DNA of 64,000 bases from Delphinapterus leucas (lineage: Eukaryota > Chordata > Mammalia > Artiodactyla > Monodontidae): contig NW_022098076.1 in the NCBI RefSeq assembly GCF_002288925.2, positions 88,544,964-88,608,963 of the forward strand, in the 5' to 3' direction. The position numbers and the translations under genes were made by a program. The notes under the pieces were generated by a model. It saw only the letters and a list, made by a program, of their open reading frames with translations. It did no database searches and was not told the DNA's origin. Positions 46,037 through 57,850 of this stretch are shown here, in pieces (within the stretch, counting starts at the first letter, position 1; the number at the start of each line of letters is the position of its first letter).

Positions 46037-46217
46037 TTTTTTTTTTTTTTTTTTTTTTTNNNNNNNNNNNNNNNNNNNNNNNNNNNNNNNNNNNNNNNNN
46101 NNNNNNNNNNNNNNNNNNNNNNNNNNNNNNNNNNNNNNNNNNNNNNNNNNNNNNNNNNNACCCGTGTCCCCTGCATCGGCAGGCGGACTCTCAACCACTG
46201 CGCCATCAGGGAAGCCC
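46037..46217 (-). mobile_element. CHR-2 SINE, short form, broken by assembly gap
   Basis: Poly-T on the left and the last 58 bp of the reverse CHR-2 head on the right (ending atcagggaagccc). The target duplication ctcccatggattctt / ctcccatagattctt (one mismatch) flanks both sides, so a single insertion spans the gap. Confidence 0.9.
46060..46159. other. Assembly gap, exactly 100 N
   Basis: A round 100-N placeholder starting directly after poly-T inside a SINE. Its real length is unknown; judged by sister copies about 130-150 bp are missing. Confidence 0.98.
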
Positions 46218-46317
46218 ACTCCCATAGATTCTTGTGTGAAAGATGACTTGCTCAATGGTATTGCTGTAGTCAGTGTGATGGGAAGTTTTGAGTGGCAGTT
46301 TTTTATGGTATCTCCTT

Positions 46318-46672
46318 TTTTAAACTTCAAGTGTAGTTGATTTACAATACTAGTTTCAGTTGTACAACATAGTACTTCAATATTTTTACAGATTATTCTC
46401 CATTAAACTCCATTAAAGTTGTTATAAAATATTGGCTATATTCTCTGTGCAGTGCATTACATCCTTGTATCTTATTTATTTTATATCCAGTGGTTTGTGT
46501 CTCTTAATCCCTTTCCCCCATCTTGTCCCTCCCCCTCTCCCCACTGGCAACCACTACTTTGCTCTCTGTATCTGTGAGTCTGTTTCTGTTTTGTCCATTT
46601 GTTTATTTTTTAGATGTCACATGAGTGAAAGCATACAGTATTTGTCTGTCTGTGGCTGACTTATACCGTAAG
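46318..46672 (-). mobile_element. L1 LINE 3' UTR fragment
   Basis: Reverse L1 text: aagtgtagttgatttacaat, ttcagttgtacaacatagta, ccactggcaaccactacttt and tgtctgtctgtggctgactt. Confidence 0.82.
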
Positions 46673-46935
46673 CCAGAGGCAGGACATTGAAGTGAGGCTT
46701 AGTGGAGGCTTTGCTGCTAGAGTTGAAAGGTGGAGGGAAAGCACAGAGCCCTGTGAGGGCCTGGTGCCGTCCAGGGACAAAATCCAGGTTACCAAAGGAT
46801 AAAAGGGCCGCAAAACCTTCAGCTGCCACCAGGAGGGTTCTGTTGGTGACAGGCTGGGGCTCACACCTCAGGCAAGGACCTGGAACCTGTGTGTTCTGCA
46901 TGGTGATTAAGGCAGCTCTTTAAAGATAAAGCCAG

Positions 46936-47308
46936 TGGGACTTCCCTGGTGGCACAGTGGTTAAGAATCCGCCTGCCAATGCAGGGGACACGGGTCCGAG
47001 CCCTGGTCCGGGAAGATCCCACATGCTGCGGAGCAACTAAGCCCGTGCGCCACAACTACTGAGCCTGCGCTCTAGAGCCCACAAGCCACAACTACTGAGC
47101 CCACGTGCCACAACTACTGAAGCCTGCATGCCTAGATCCTGTGCTCTGCAATAAGACAAGCCACCAAAATGAGAAGCCTGCGCACCGCAACGAAGAGTAG
47201 CCCCTGCCCGCTGCAACTAGAGAAAGCCCACGTGCAGCAACGAAGACCCAACGCAGCCAAAAATAAATAAATAAAATAAATAAATTTAAAAGTAAAATAA
47301 AATAAAAA
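46936..47308 (+). mobile_element. CHR-2 SINE, full-length form
   Basis: Sense copy from gggacttccctggtggca, through two or three ccacaactactgag blocks, to acgcagccaaaaataaataa. Target duplication ataaagccag at 46926-46935 and 47309-47318. Confidence 0.93.
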
Positions 47309-47434
47309 ATAAAGCCAGAGTAATGCTAATGGAAACTGGAAATATGAATATAAATCCAAGGACAACACATAAGAACCATGTAATATAAGAAATGTTAATA
47401 CGTATAAGAATTGCAGAGGAAATTCAAGCTATTC

Positions 47435-47560
47435 AAATTCCAGCAGACATTTATCAAGCACCTCCTATGTGGCAAGTACTGTTTTAAATGTTTTCCATAC
47501 GTTCTTTCATTGATTTAATTGATTTCTTATGAGTCTGTGGAGCAGGATAATACTTATTAA
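47435..47560 (-). mobile_element. MIR-like SINE fragment
   Basis: Pattern catttatcaagcacctccta, gtggcaagtactgttttaaa, gtctgtggagcaggataata fits a diverged reverse MIR. Confidence 0.5.
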
Positions 47561-48699
47561 ATTTCAGAAACTTTTCTGCTGCTTGGCATTTGCTTTTTTC
47601 TTGTACACTGCTTTATCTACTAGCCAACGTAAGAGTTCCAGGATTTCTGGGAGATGATCTATCATTGCACCTAGTACCATTTTATTGATTATTCTCACGG
47701 TGATTACTATGTTTTTCCAATAGTAGATTAGTTAACTTCATGGGTCACTTTCTACAAGGAAATAGTATTATTTGCCAAACAACATTTTGGGGGTTTGTAT
47801 TTTCTGACTTTGCCATCTTTTTGCTGGAAAATCTTGGCAACATAGTTAATTGCCTTGATCAATCTCCCTTTGAAAAGGGATTGGTGTGTCTACCTCTTGG
47901 TATTGATGGTTTAAATCTGAGACTGCTACTCCTACGTGACCAATATGCTCAAAATGAATGAATGAGAAACAAACAGTAATAAATCAGGCCAGAGGATAGT
48001 TGACATACATCCTCTTATGAAAATTAAGTGGCACAAACTTCTCAGTGATCTGCCCAGAGCCAGAATCTTCCTTGGAAGAGCTGTTCTGTGGATGCTCCAG
48101 GACACGTAGTCAAGGTCACAGTTCTTTCCGTGGAGCATGAGTTGAAGTGATTGGGGCCTGGAAACCTTTCCAAGAAGGAATGCGCCAGAACCACACAACT
48201 AAAGCCCAACAATAGGCTTCTGGACCATAGGCTTTAGGGCACTGAGGCTTTCTGGGAAGTTTTCAGGGAAGTGGTTGCTAAATGTTCCTCTGAGTCACCA
48301 AATAAGGAGTTTTCTGATAGAAATCAGCACTCAGAACAGTGGAGGTTCTCAATAAATATTCATTAAATGACTGAACACATAAATAAATGGATTCCTCTGG
48401 TTTGCAGGGTGAAGCATCTGCCAAGAGTAATGATTTTTGTTTTAGAGCAGCTAACCATAAAAATGATTCATTCTTCCTACTGGTATATGGGTAACAGAAC
48501 AGATCATCTATGAAGGCAACTGTTGATTTGTCCTCAGGGCTGCCACGTACAGCAGCTCAGGCTGTGCACTGCCCAACTCCAGGGGTCCCTTTTACATAGA
48601 TGACAGTGTGAATGGTGCCCTCCAGACTTGGGGCCTGGAATCACATCCTCAAACAAAGGATGCTTCATTCTCAAATCTATGACAGGGGAGGCGTGCAAC
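47561..48699. other. AT-rich stretch, nothing clearly recognised
   Basis: No exon or named repeat apart from a short gttctcaataaatattcatt piece near 48345, L2-like. Confidence 0.45.
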
Positions 48700-49045
48700 C
48701 AGATCATTCATTCATTCATTCATTAACTGTCTTAGGCCTGAGGATATGACCATGAACAAAGATGCCTTGAGCTAAGTATCATCGGATAGAAAAGATAAGT
48801 CATCAGGAAATTATAAATTAATACCTATGATGGGGATAGTACATGGTGCTATGGGAGCTTGAGAGAGGAGTTTCTAATGCAGCCTGAGGCAGGAAGTGTG
48901 ACGGAGGGATGGAGGGTCAGGGAGGGCTTTCTGGAAGAAGCTAAGTGAGACCTGAAGGATGAATAGAAAGTATCCAGGCAACAGTGGTTGATGTGGGAGC
49001 AGCAGGTGCAAAGGCCTTGAAGTGAGAGCACTTTTAAATCCTTGA
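48700..49045 (+). mobile_element. L2 LINE 3' end
   Basis: Shows ATTC repeats then gggagggctttctggaagaa, gtgagacctgaaggatgaat and cagcaggtgcaaaggccttg, the usual L2 order. The tetramer run (ATTC)n is at 48704-48724. Confidence 0.75.
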
Positions 49046-49069
49046 GATAAACAGGAAATGCACGTTCAC

Positions 49070-49270
49070 TATTGATCGTTGTCCTCAGCACTTTATAGAT
49101 ATTAACTTAGTTTTCTTCATCGTGCCTCCAGTGAGTTAAGCATTGCTCTCATCCCCAATTTAAAGATGCGTGAATTGAGGCAAAGCAAGCCTGAGTAACT
49201 TGCTTTCACACCTAGTAAATAATGGAGCCAGAGTCAAACTTGCGAATCTAGATCAAGAGCCTGCGGCCTT
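49070..49270 (-). mobile_element. MIR SINE
   Basis: Reverse MIR: cactttatagatattaactt, catccccaatttaaagatgc, gaattgaggcaaagcaagcc, taaataatggagccagagtc. Confidence 0.7.
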
Positions 49271-49299
49271 TATTTTTCAAGGCTCAAGGTATTTAAAAA

Positions 49300-49930
49300 T
49301 TTTTCTTACATTTTGAAATAATCTCAAAAGTTGTAAGTACAGTACAGTACAAAGTACAGTACAAAGAACGTTTTTCTCTTTTTAACTTTTACTGAACTAT
49401 TGGAAGGTCAGTTGTTGACCGATGTCCCATCATCCCCAAATACTGTTTAGTCTGTATTTTCTACAACCAAGGACCAACTCCTGTATAACCAAAATATCAC
49501 CAAAATCAGAAGGTTAACTTGGATACACTATTGCCAACTAGTGTTCAGACTCCATTCAGATTTCACCTGTTGTCCCAATAATGTCCTTCACGGCAGAAAG
49601 ATCCAATCCAGACTCATCTAGTGTGTCTAGCTGTCTAGCTGCTTTGGTTTCCTTCAGGCTGGAATGGTTCCTCAGTCTTTGCCATTTGTAACCTTGACAA
49701 TGATTTCAGGCCAATTATTCTGTAGACTCTTTCTTGATTTGGGTTTTCTGAGGTTTTCTATGATTAGATTCAGACTTTGCCCACCTTGTTTAGTTTGGCA
49801 GGTTTTTGAATTTTACCAAAATGAAATCACACTGTATGTATTCTCTGATCCCTCCCGAAGACAGATGCAGTTTATTGTTTGCTTGTATGTGCTCCACCCT
49901 GTCCGTGTGTCTTCTGGTTTCAAACTCGGC
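49300..49930. mobile_element. Old L1 3' UTR-type sequence
   Basis: Related to the 52520-53720 element: gatgtcccatcatccccaaa, ttcagatttcacctgttgtc, ggaatggttcctcagtcttt, ggccaattattctgtagac. Orientation not certain. Ends near ggtgactgaggcttggg. Confidence 0.6.
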
Positions 49931-50210
49931 TCTTTTCCTCTATAGTATGAGGTGACTGAGGCTTGGGAGGAGTGAGGATTTACTTACCCCAAACCACATG
50001 CTGGTATGAGGACAACCCAAGACTCAAGCCCCGCTCTGAACTTCTCTGATCTCTTGCCTGTATGAGGATCCTTCTGGGCCTCCTAAGGTCAGAGCAGGGC
50101 GGGTCTTGAAGGTGAGAGAAACAGGTTTCCTGGATCCACTGCCCCAGCTTCCACATCCTCCCCAGGGCCAGTCCGGGAGGTAAAATTTTTGAAATTAAGA
50201 ATTCAAAAGA

Positions 50211-50396
50211 GGAACTTCCCTGGTTGTCCAGTGGCTAAGACTCCTTGCTCCCAGTGCAGGGAGCCCGGGTTCAATCTCTGGTCAGGGAACTAGATCCCAC
50301 ATGTTGCAACTGAGAATCCGCATGCTGCGACTAAAGATCCCGCATGCTGCAACTAAGACCCGAAGCAGCCAAATAAATTAATTTAAAAAAAAAAAA
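50211..50396 (+). mobile_element. CHR-1-type tRNA SINE
   Basis: Sense copy ggaacttccctggttgtcca with short catgctgcaactaag repeats and an A-rich tail. A target duplication aagaattcaa is at 50197-50206 and 50397-50406. Confidence 0.9.
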
Positions 50397-50406
50397 AAGA
50401 ATTCAA

Positions 50407-50740
50407 GGGCTTCCCTGGTGGTGCAGTGGTTAAGAATCCACCTGCCAATGCAGGGGACGTGAGTTCGAGCCCTGGTCCGGGAAGATCCCACATGCCGAGG
50501 AGCAGCTAGACCCGTGCGCCACAACTACCGAGCCTGCACTCTAGAGCCCGCGAGCCACAACTACTGAAGCCCGCACGCCTAGAGCCCATGCTCCACAACA
50601 AGAGAGGCCACCGCAATGGGAGGCCCGTGAACCGCCACGAAGAGGTAGCCCCCGCTGGCCGAAACTAGAGAAAAAGCCCGTGCACAGCAACAAAGACCCA
50701 ACGCAGCCAAAAATAAATAAATTTTATAAATAAATAAATA
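50407..50740 (+). mobile_element. CHR-2 SINE, full-length form
   Basis: Starts gggcttccctggtggtgcag directly after the preceding SINE's duplication and ends in AAAT repeats. Its own right flank has only a weak match (ggaattctaa), so it probably landed in or next to the older SINE's end. Confidence 0.92.
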
Positions 50741-51325
50741 AAGGAATTCTAAAGAATTAGAGAAAAATACAACCAATAAGATACAGATTTATGACAAACA
50801 AAAGAAACAGAAAAATTAACATTATGCATAAGGGGTAGAACCAATAAAATAATAATTTAAGAACAAAATTAAGTTATTGAAAAGTTATGGTTGTAAACAG
50901 TCAAGCAAACAAAACGAAAGGACATATAAAACATTATAGCTTAAAAAGAAATAAGAAATAAAGCAATAAGTTAAGACCTACAACCCCCCAGAAGCTTAGG
51001 GAGTTAAACAGTTAAGTTAAAAACAAAATAAAGTGGCGGGGTTCAGGGGAGGATTTGATACTAGAGCAAAGCCAGAAGCACTGGATTTTATTAGTGGAAG
51101 TAATTATAAAGGTAAAATCTAAAAGGAAAACATTTAAAAGGTGATTTAAATAGAGGGAGAATAAGAAGGAAGGTGAAGCCTAAAAATTAAAAGAATGATA
51201 GGTAAAATAAACTAGAATAACCCAATTAAGGCAAAAGTAACCTAAAAGGACAACTTAACAAGTCAGAAGATGTCAACAGCTTAAAACACCAAAGGTATAA
51301 TTACATAGGTAAAACCCATGCATCA
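50741..51325. other. A-rich stretch, nothing recognised
   Basis: Very rich in A and AAAT words and poor in C; no repeat family named. Confidence 0.45.
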
Positions 51326-51435
51326 GGGGCTTCCCTGGCAGTCCACTGGGTCCACTGCAGGGGGTGCAGGTTCAATTCCTGGTCAGGGAAATAAGATCCC
51401 GAAAGCTGCACGCCATGCAGGCAAGAAAAACAAAC
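51326..51435 (+). mobile_element. CHR-1-type tRNA SINE, shortened
   Basis: ggggcttccctggcagtcca, a short deletion in the first box, then ggttcaattcctggtcaggg and an AAAC tail. No clear duplication. Confidence 0.82.
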
Positions 51436-52519
51436 AAACACCTACGTGTCAAGCTCTGCCCCATGCCTATTATTATTACTATTATTGTTGTTTCAAATGT
51501 TAAAGGAGTTAGCAAATCCAAGAGACTGTCCACTTAATCCCTTAAAATCTGAGTCCTTTGCAAGTTCCTGAGCCTTTGTCTGGTCACCTCTGGGCAGAGC
51601 CGGAGGAGGGAGAGCTGGGGGTCATGCCCATCCCAAGGTCACCCTGAAAGAGCCACTTGCCCTGCAGCCCGTGTCAAGGCCTGGTGGGGAGGTGGGGAAC
51701 ACAGTCCTTCAACTTCCCAAAGGGAAGAAAAGTTTAGCACTGCTGAAAATAAGATAGAGCTGTCAAAAATATATGAAATTAGCCGCATAGTCACAGTTAT
51801 ATTTGTTCTGAGACAGTCTGAGAATAGAAACAATTTCAGAGACAGAAAGAACATCTAAACCTCTTCAGTCACCAAGTCCAAGTGGCCTGAGATCCTTTGA
51901 GCGTGGCAGTGTCCTTAGTTCACGTTGCACAGAAGGGGTGGGCACTCCCGGGCTTAGCCAGTGCCCAGGTAGAGGGATTGCCGGAGAGGAAGTTCACTGA
52001 TGGTGCTCCATTTGCATTTTTATTGTTGAGGGTACTGGGTCTTCCTGTCTCACTGGAGGAGCTGGAGAAGTGGGTTATCTCCAGAAGGCAGCTGGGGCAG
52101 GCAAACCCTTCCGCATTAGAGCTGCTGCATTCTTGCCAGGACTGCAGTATTTACCTATCCCAGTGCCACTGTGACCTGGCTTTGTGAGAGCCTTGGTCTG
52201 AGCAGTCCTGGGCCACGACTGGACTAGTTTGCACAGGTGTGCCTTCAAAGGGTCGTCAAGTTCCCAGGCTGCAACCTCTGCCCAGGGAGCCTCCCTGCCT
52301 CTGCAAATACTGAGCACTCCTGGTGAGTCAGGCGTGTGCTAAGTGCTCAGGGGGAACAAAACTTGGCCTGGTCCTGCCTTCAGGGAGCCTGCAGTCGACG
52401 TCCCCTAGACCACCATGATCAGTGGTAGGGGTTGATGATTCTGCCCAACCTCCTGGAAAAGAGGACACAGGCAGGGGGATTGGGGTGGGGCCTGAAGGGC
52501 CTCTCTACTTCCACTCCTG
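51436..52519. other. Unique stretch with TTA microsatellite
   Basis: TATTAT run at 51468-51486; an L2-like piece at about 52312-52400 (actgagcactcctggtgag). No exon supported. Confidence 0.5.
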
Positions 52520-52680
52520 CCTGTTTATTTTTGAAAAAATAAGCTCTCAAAAAGTATAATAAGTCAGCTTTTTATTATGGAAAATTTCAAACATACACTA
52601 AAGTAGACAGAAAAGTATAATGAACTACCCAAATACCTATCACCAGCTCAACAGTTAAAGACTCATGGCTTATCTTCTTT

Positions 52681-53085
52681 TTTTTTAAATAAATTTATTT
52701 ATTGATTATTTACTTTTGGCTGTGTTGGCTCTTTGTTGCTGCACGCAGGCTTTCTCTAGTTGCGGCGAGCGGGGGCTACTCTTTTTTTTTTTTTTAGGGT
52801 GGCTACTCTTTGTTGCGGTGCGCGGGCTTCTCGTTGCGGTGGCCTCTCTTGTGGAGCACGGGCTGTAGGCGCTCGGGCTTCAGTAGCTGTGGCACGCGGG
52901 CTCAGCAGTTGTGGCACTCAGGCTCAGTAGTTGTGGCTCGCGGGCTCCAGAGCACAGGCTCAGTAGTTGTGGCGCACAGGCTTAGCTGCTCCGCGGCATG
53001 TGGGATCTTCACGGACCAGGGCTCGAACCCATGTCCCCTGCATTGGCAGGTGGATTCCCAACCACTGCGCCACCAGGGAAGTCCC
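52681..53085 (-). mobile_element. CHR-2 SINE, full-length form, second of nested pair
   Basis: Reverse copy with an extra T-run in the middle (52782-52795, where gctactctt is repeated either side) and a complete head (accagggaagtccc). Confidence 0.92.
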
Positions 53086-53393
53086 TTTAATTTTTAAAAT
53101 TTATTTATTTTTGGCTGCGTTGGGTCTTCGTTGCTGTGTGTGGGCTTTCTCTAGTTGCAGCAAGCGGGAGCTACTTTTCATTGCAGTGCACGGGCTTCTC
53201 ATTGTGGTGGCTTCTCTTTGTCGTGGAGCACAGGCTCTAGGCACACGGGCTTCAGTAGTTATGGCTCACAGGCTCTAGAGCGCAGGCTCAGAAGTTGTGG
53301 TGCATGGGCTTAGTTGCTCTGTGGCATGTGGGTTCTTCCTGGACCAGAGCTTGAACCCGTGTCCCCTGCATTGGCAGGTGGATTCCTAACCAC
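53086..53393 (-). mobile_element. CHR-2 SINE, head-truncated, first of nested pair
   Basis: Reverse copy from an ATTT-rich tail to gattcctaaccac, missing the last 20 or so bases of the head. A perfect 19-bp duplication (ctcatggcttatcttcttt) at 52662-52680 and 53394-53412 brackets both SINEs. Confidence 0.92.
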
Positions 53394-53712
53394 CTCATGG
53401 CTTATCTTCTTTCATCCCTACTCCTACCCACGCCTTCCTGGGCCTGCATTATTTTGAAGCGAATCCCAGACATCATATCCGTTTCATCCAAAATATTTCA
53501 GAATGTATCTCTAAAAGAAAAGGACTTTAAAAATAGCCATAATACCTTTAACATGCCTTAAAAAATTAATAATTTCTTAGTATCATCAAACATCTGATCC
53601 ATGTTCAAATTTCCCTGATCGTCTTTGAAACGTGCCATTCCAGAAAAGGGACACAGTGTTTGTTTGAATCAGGATTCAAGTAAGGTCTATGTGTTGCAGT
53701 TGGTCGATGTTG

Positions 53713-53796
53713 CTTGAGAACCTTCGAATCGCTACCTCACTTCCTTGTTTTTTCCTTGAGAACCTTTGAATCGCTACTTCACTCTCTTGTTTTCTC
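53713..53796. repeat. 42-bp tandem duplication, imperfect
   Basis: Two units of period 42, starting cttgagaacctt at 53713 and 53755, with a few substitutions between them. Confidence 0.92.
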
Positions 53797-55954
53797 CTTG
53801 TACTATGTTGAGAAATTGCGTCATCGGTCTTATCTGGATTTTGTTGATTGCGACAGCAGTGTGTTTTACTGGTTCCTCTCGCTCCTGTGTTTCTTATAAA
53901 CTGGTAGCTCTAGAGGCTGATTAGAGTCAGGCTGCATTTCTTCAGCTCCTGCATTGCCCCAAATGACTGACTAATGGCAAAACCCAAAGCAGCTTCCTTG
54001 AATCAAAGAGGCAGCTGCCAATCTGCAGTGACTCAACATTTGTTTCTTGTGTTTACGGATTGTAAAGACTGTGAGGCTCTCCTAGTGACAACCCAAACTA
54101 GCATTTATGAACATCTGACAAGCTGCCCCCAGGGTTACAATACATGGAACTTGTATATTTCCATGGAAACCGGTCCCTCCCTCATATCAGCATTCAAAGA
54201 CTCACAGTGCCATGCATGAGCCTTTAATGGCAGTGAGGGATTTCATGGCAATGATCATTTTGGAGATGGATCTAGGGATAATAGTCACAATATTTAATAA
54301 TTAGGAAGGTTTGGCTGGAGCAAGTAGAGCAGAGCTGTTAACACTGAGTGAGGCTGCCCCTGGCTGCCCTGCGAGTGTTAACCCTGGGGCGACTCTAATG
54401 CTTAATACAGGCTGCCAATCCTTGGAACAATTAGAAACTCCTGCAATTCCCTCAGGGCACTGCCAGGAAAAGACAAAGGCATTTTCAGTCGGAAGATCAG
54501 TGGACAAATATTTTAAGAAGCATCAGCCTGCTCTGTTCATGCAGAAAAATTGCCCCATGTGAAATTTTATAATGTAGTTTAATTTTATATAGAAATGTCA
54601 ATTCATCAAAGCACATGTTTGAGTTCTTTTGTCATATGTGTGTATCTATATTTATCAATTTGGTACTTTTATGATATGAAATGATTTCTGGGACATTACA
54701 TCCATAGTAAAGACCCAACTTATAACATCTTGACTTGAGAGGACCCTTAAGGGACCAATCTGGTGACGGACTGGGGGTGCCTCTGGGCTTTGCCCACTGT
54801 GGGCAGCTTAACAGTAACACCCTCCTTCTCACAGCCAAGTTTACCCTGGCAATACCTCCATCCAGGGCAGCCTGGGAAGTGGGAGATGATGGGGTGTGGA
54901 GTCTAAGCCTCTGGGTTCCTGGTCTGGCTCTCTTACTAGCTGTGCCACCTCAGGCTACTTACTAACTTTGAGTCTTAGTTTTCTAATCTGTGAGATGGGA
55001 ATAATGTAAGAGAATTTAAAGCGATCGTACACATAAAGACCCTCAACAGACGTTAGTTCCCTTCCTGTGCTCCTCTTGCTAGCACATCTGTCTATAGTAA
55101 TTGTGTTCCCCTCCTGCTGCACTGCCCAGCAGCACCATGAACCCCCTGCTTGTGGGCATATGGAAGAGGACTTGCAGGGCACCCTTGGGTGAGCTGCAGA
55201 CAATTCTAGAACTTCTGGGGATAGGCACTGACCACTAAGAAGAACATCACATGCTTCATATCAGCACCACCCAAACTTCTAGAAAATGGAGGACTGGTTC
55301 CTTGGCCATCTGGGTCTCAGAAGACATTAATCCTCTAATCTAGCCTCCAGCCCCTACTGCTCTAACTTCCATTCTGCTGCTTCTCACCTCAGCCAAGACC
55401 CCTTTGGCATTCCCTCATGTGGGAAGCCCGGACTCTAATTACATGAGATACATTTTGGGTGCCTGGCTCTCCTTAACATAATTCTCAAAGATTCTCCCCA
55501 ACACAGTTTCCTCTGAAGTGGGAATGACCTCATTAATCCTGCCTCCTATTCTTTTAGCTGATTGGTCCAGAGCTAAACACCTGACCCAAGGATGGCCAAC
55601 CAGAATTTTTTTCCTTAGAAATTCTGTCTTAGAGACACAAAAATCCACAATGGCTGTGAAGAGCCAAGCTGAAAGGTCATATCAGCTATGGCTGCCATTT
55701 TGGGTCATGTGCAATGTGACAAACAGGAGAAGCTGGTCTGAGAAGAGAGCAGGAGAATAAAGCAGTCCACAGAGCAGAGAGGAGTGGGCCCCATGGCCCC
55801 TGAGAAAAGGAGAAAGTGGTTCTCCTGATGGCTTTTCCCTTCCTAGAGTTGAGCTTCATCTCTTTTATTTGGTTTCTTTGGGATTCCAGCATCCTTACCA
55901 CATGCTTCTTTTACTTGAACAAATTTGAGTAGGCTCTGATCTTTGCAATCAAAG
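53797..55954. other. Mostly unique stretch with MIR
   Basis: A MIR lies near 54895-55020. A possible older repeat at about 55470-55770 (gattggtccagagctaaaca) is not named. No exon supported. Confidence 0.5.
54895..55020 (+). mobile_element. MIR SINE
   Basis: Sense MIR: ggttcctggtctggctctct, actagctgtgccacctcagg, ttctaatctgtgagatggga. Confidence 0.75.
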
Positions 55955-57840
55955 CAACTGTGACCAGGGAATGAGATAAGGATTCCTACTCTCACTACTT
56001 CTTTCAATATCATAATGGAAGTCCTCACCAGTGCAATAAGACAAGAAAAAACAAATAGAAGGCATGATGATTGGAAAGAAAGAATTAAAACTATCTTTAT
56101 TCACAGAAGACAGGATTGTGTGTGTGGAGAATCGAAAGGAATATACAAGCAGAACTACAGTTGAACTCATCAAGGTCACAGGATACTGGGCGAACATGCA
56201 GAAATTAATTGTATTTATACATACTACCAATAAACAATTGAAAAATGAAATTACAAAACACAGACATTTAAAACAGGATGAAAACCAATGCATAGGAACA
56301 AATATAATGTGTGAATCTTCTATAGTATACTATAAAATTATTGCTGGATTAATTTAAGGAGTATCTAAATAAATGGAAAATTAGGACATGTTCATAGATT
56401 GGTACCTTGGTACCTGTTCAATCTTCAGGTGTCAATAATCTCCAAATTTGTCTATAGAGATAATGCAATTTTAACCAAAATCCTGGCAGACTTTTTTTCA
56501 GAATATAAATTGACAAACTGATTCTAAAATTTATATGGAAATGCAAAGGACTTAAAATAGCCAAGACAGTCTTAAAAAAGAACAAAGTAGGAGGGTTTAC
56601 GCTACCAGATTTTAAAACTTAGCATAAAGCTACAGTATTTAAGCAGTGTAATATTGGCATAAGGAAAGACAATTAGATCAATGAAACGGAATAGAAGTCC
56701 AGAAAAGACCCGTGTGTCCGCAGTCAGTGGATTTTCGGAAAAACAAAATCAAAACCAAACAAAACACCAATGCAGTTCATCGGGGGAAGCAGAAGGTCTT
56801 TTTAATAAATGATGCCAGAGCAACTGGATATCCATGTGGACCATAGACCTACATGTGAAAGCTAAAAGTATAAAACATCCATACGAAAAGCATAGGACAC
56901 TATCTCTGAAGTAGTCAAATCTTTCTTAGAATGGAAAAGCGCAAGCAATAAAAGAAAAAGAATTGACGTTAGTCTTCGTCAAAATTTCTGCTCTTTAAAA
57001 AACAGGAAAATTAAAAGACAAGCCACAGACTGGTAGAACATATTTGCAATTCATTTATCTGACCAAGGATTTGTGGTCAAGATACATAAGGAATCCTACA
57101 AATTAAAAAAATAATAATAAATGGGCAAAAGAGTTGAATAAGAACTCCACAGAAGAAGATACATGAATGGCCAACAAACATATGAAAGGGTACTCAACAT
57201 CATGAGTCATTGGGGAAATACAGATTAAAATCACAGTGAGAAACCACAATATATTAGAGTGGATACAGCTACAAAGATTGACAATTCCAAGCATTGGTGA
57301 GGATCTAGAGCAACCAGAACTTTGATATCTTGCTGATAGGAGTGTAAAATAGTCAATCATTTTGAGAAATTACTTGACTGTTTCTAATAACATTAAATAA
57401 ACACCTATCCTAAGACCCAACACGTCCACTCCTGAGTACACACTCTGGAGAAATGAGTACATACATCCACAAAAAGACTTGTCTAAGAACATTCGTAGCA
57501 ACTTTATATTAGTTGAAACTAGAAATAATCCAAATAGTCATCAGCAGAAGGATGGATAAGCAAATTGTGGTCGTACTTCTCAGCAATAAAAAGAACAATC
57601 TGATAGACACACGTTGATGAATCTCAAATATTATGTTGAGCAAAGAGAGACACTATAGATGACACACTGTGTGATCCCATTTTTATGAAGTTCATGAGAG
57701 CAAAATTAATCTAACGGTGATAGAAATCAGAAGATAGTTCTGTCTGAGAGGGATGGGTATTAATAGGAAAAGGGTCTTAGCTTCATGGCTAATGTTCTAG
57801 ATATTGGTCTGGTTGATGGTCAGGTGGGTGTATATGTATG
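55955..57840 (+). mobile_element. Old L1 LINE, ORF2 3' half and 3' UTR, decayed
   Basis: Signs in order: atcataatggaagtcctcac, taaaactatctttattcaca, tgacaaactgattctaaaat, ccaagacagtcttaaaaaag, aaagacaagccacagactgg, actcctgagtacacactctg, catcagcagaaggatggata and ggatgggtattaataggaaa. ORF2-like frames (for instance 56064-56357) are broken by stops. About 1.9 kb, the longest LINE piece here. No working protein. Confidence 0.85.
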
Positions 57841-57850
57841 TAAACGTTCA

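Larger units (their letters stand above)
52520..53720. mobile_element. Old L1 3' UTR-type sequence interrupted by two CHR-2
   Basis: Left part aatttcaaacatacactaaa and agtataatgaactacccaaa; the right part resumes with cattattttgaagcgaatcc, aatatttcagaatgtatctc and ttcaaatttccctgatcgtc. The pieces join across 52681-53393. Confidence 0.7.

Noticed and set aside
45689..46340. Frames running through the N gap
   Set aside because: They exist only because N is read as any residue; they are SINE and poly-T sequence.
56064..56357. 97-codon frame as a possible gene
   Set aside because: It is part of a decayed L1 ORF2 with L1 text on both sides.
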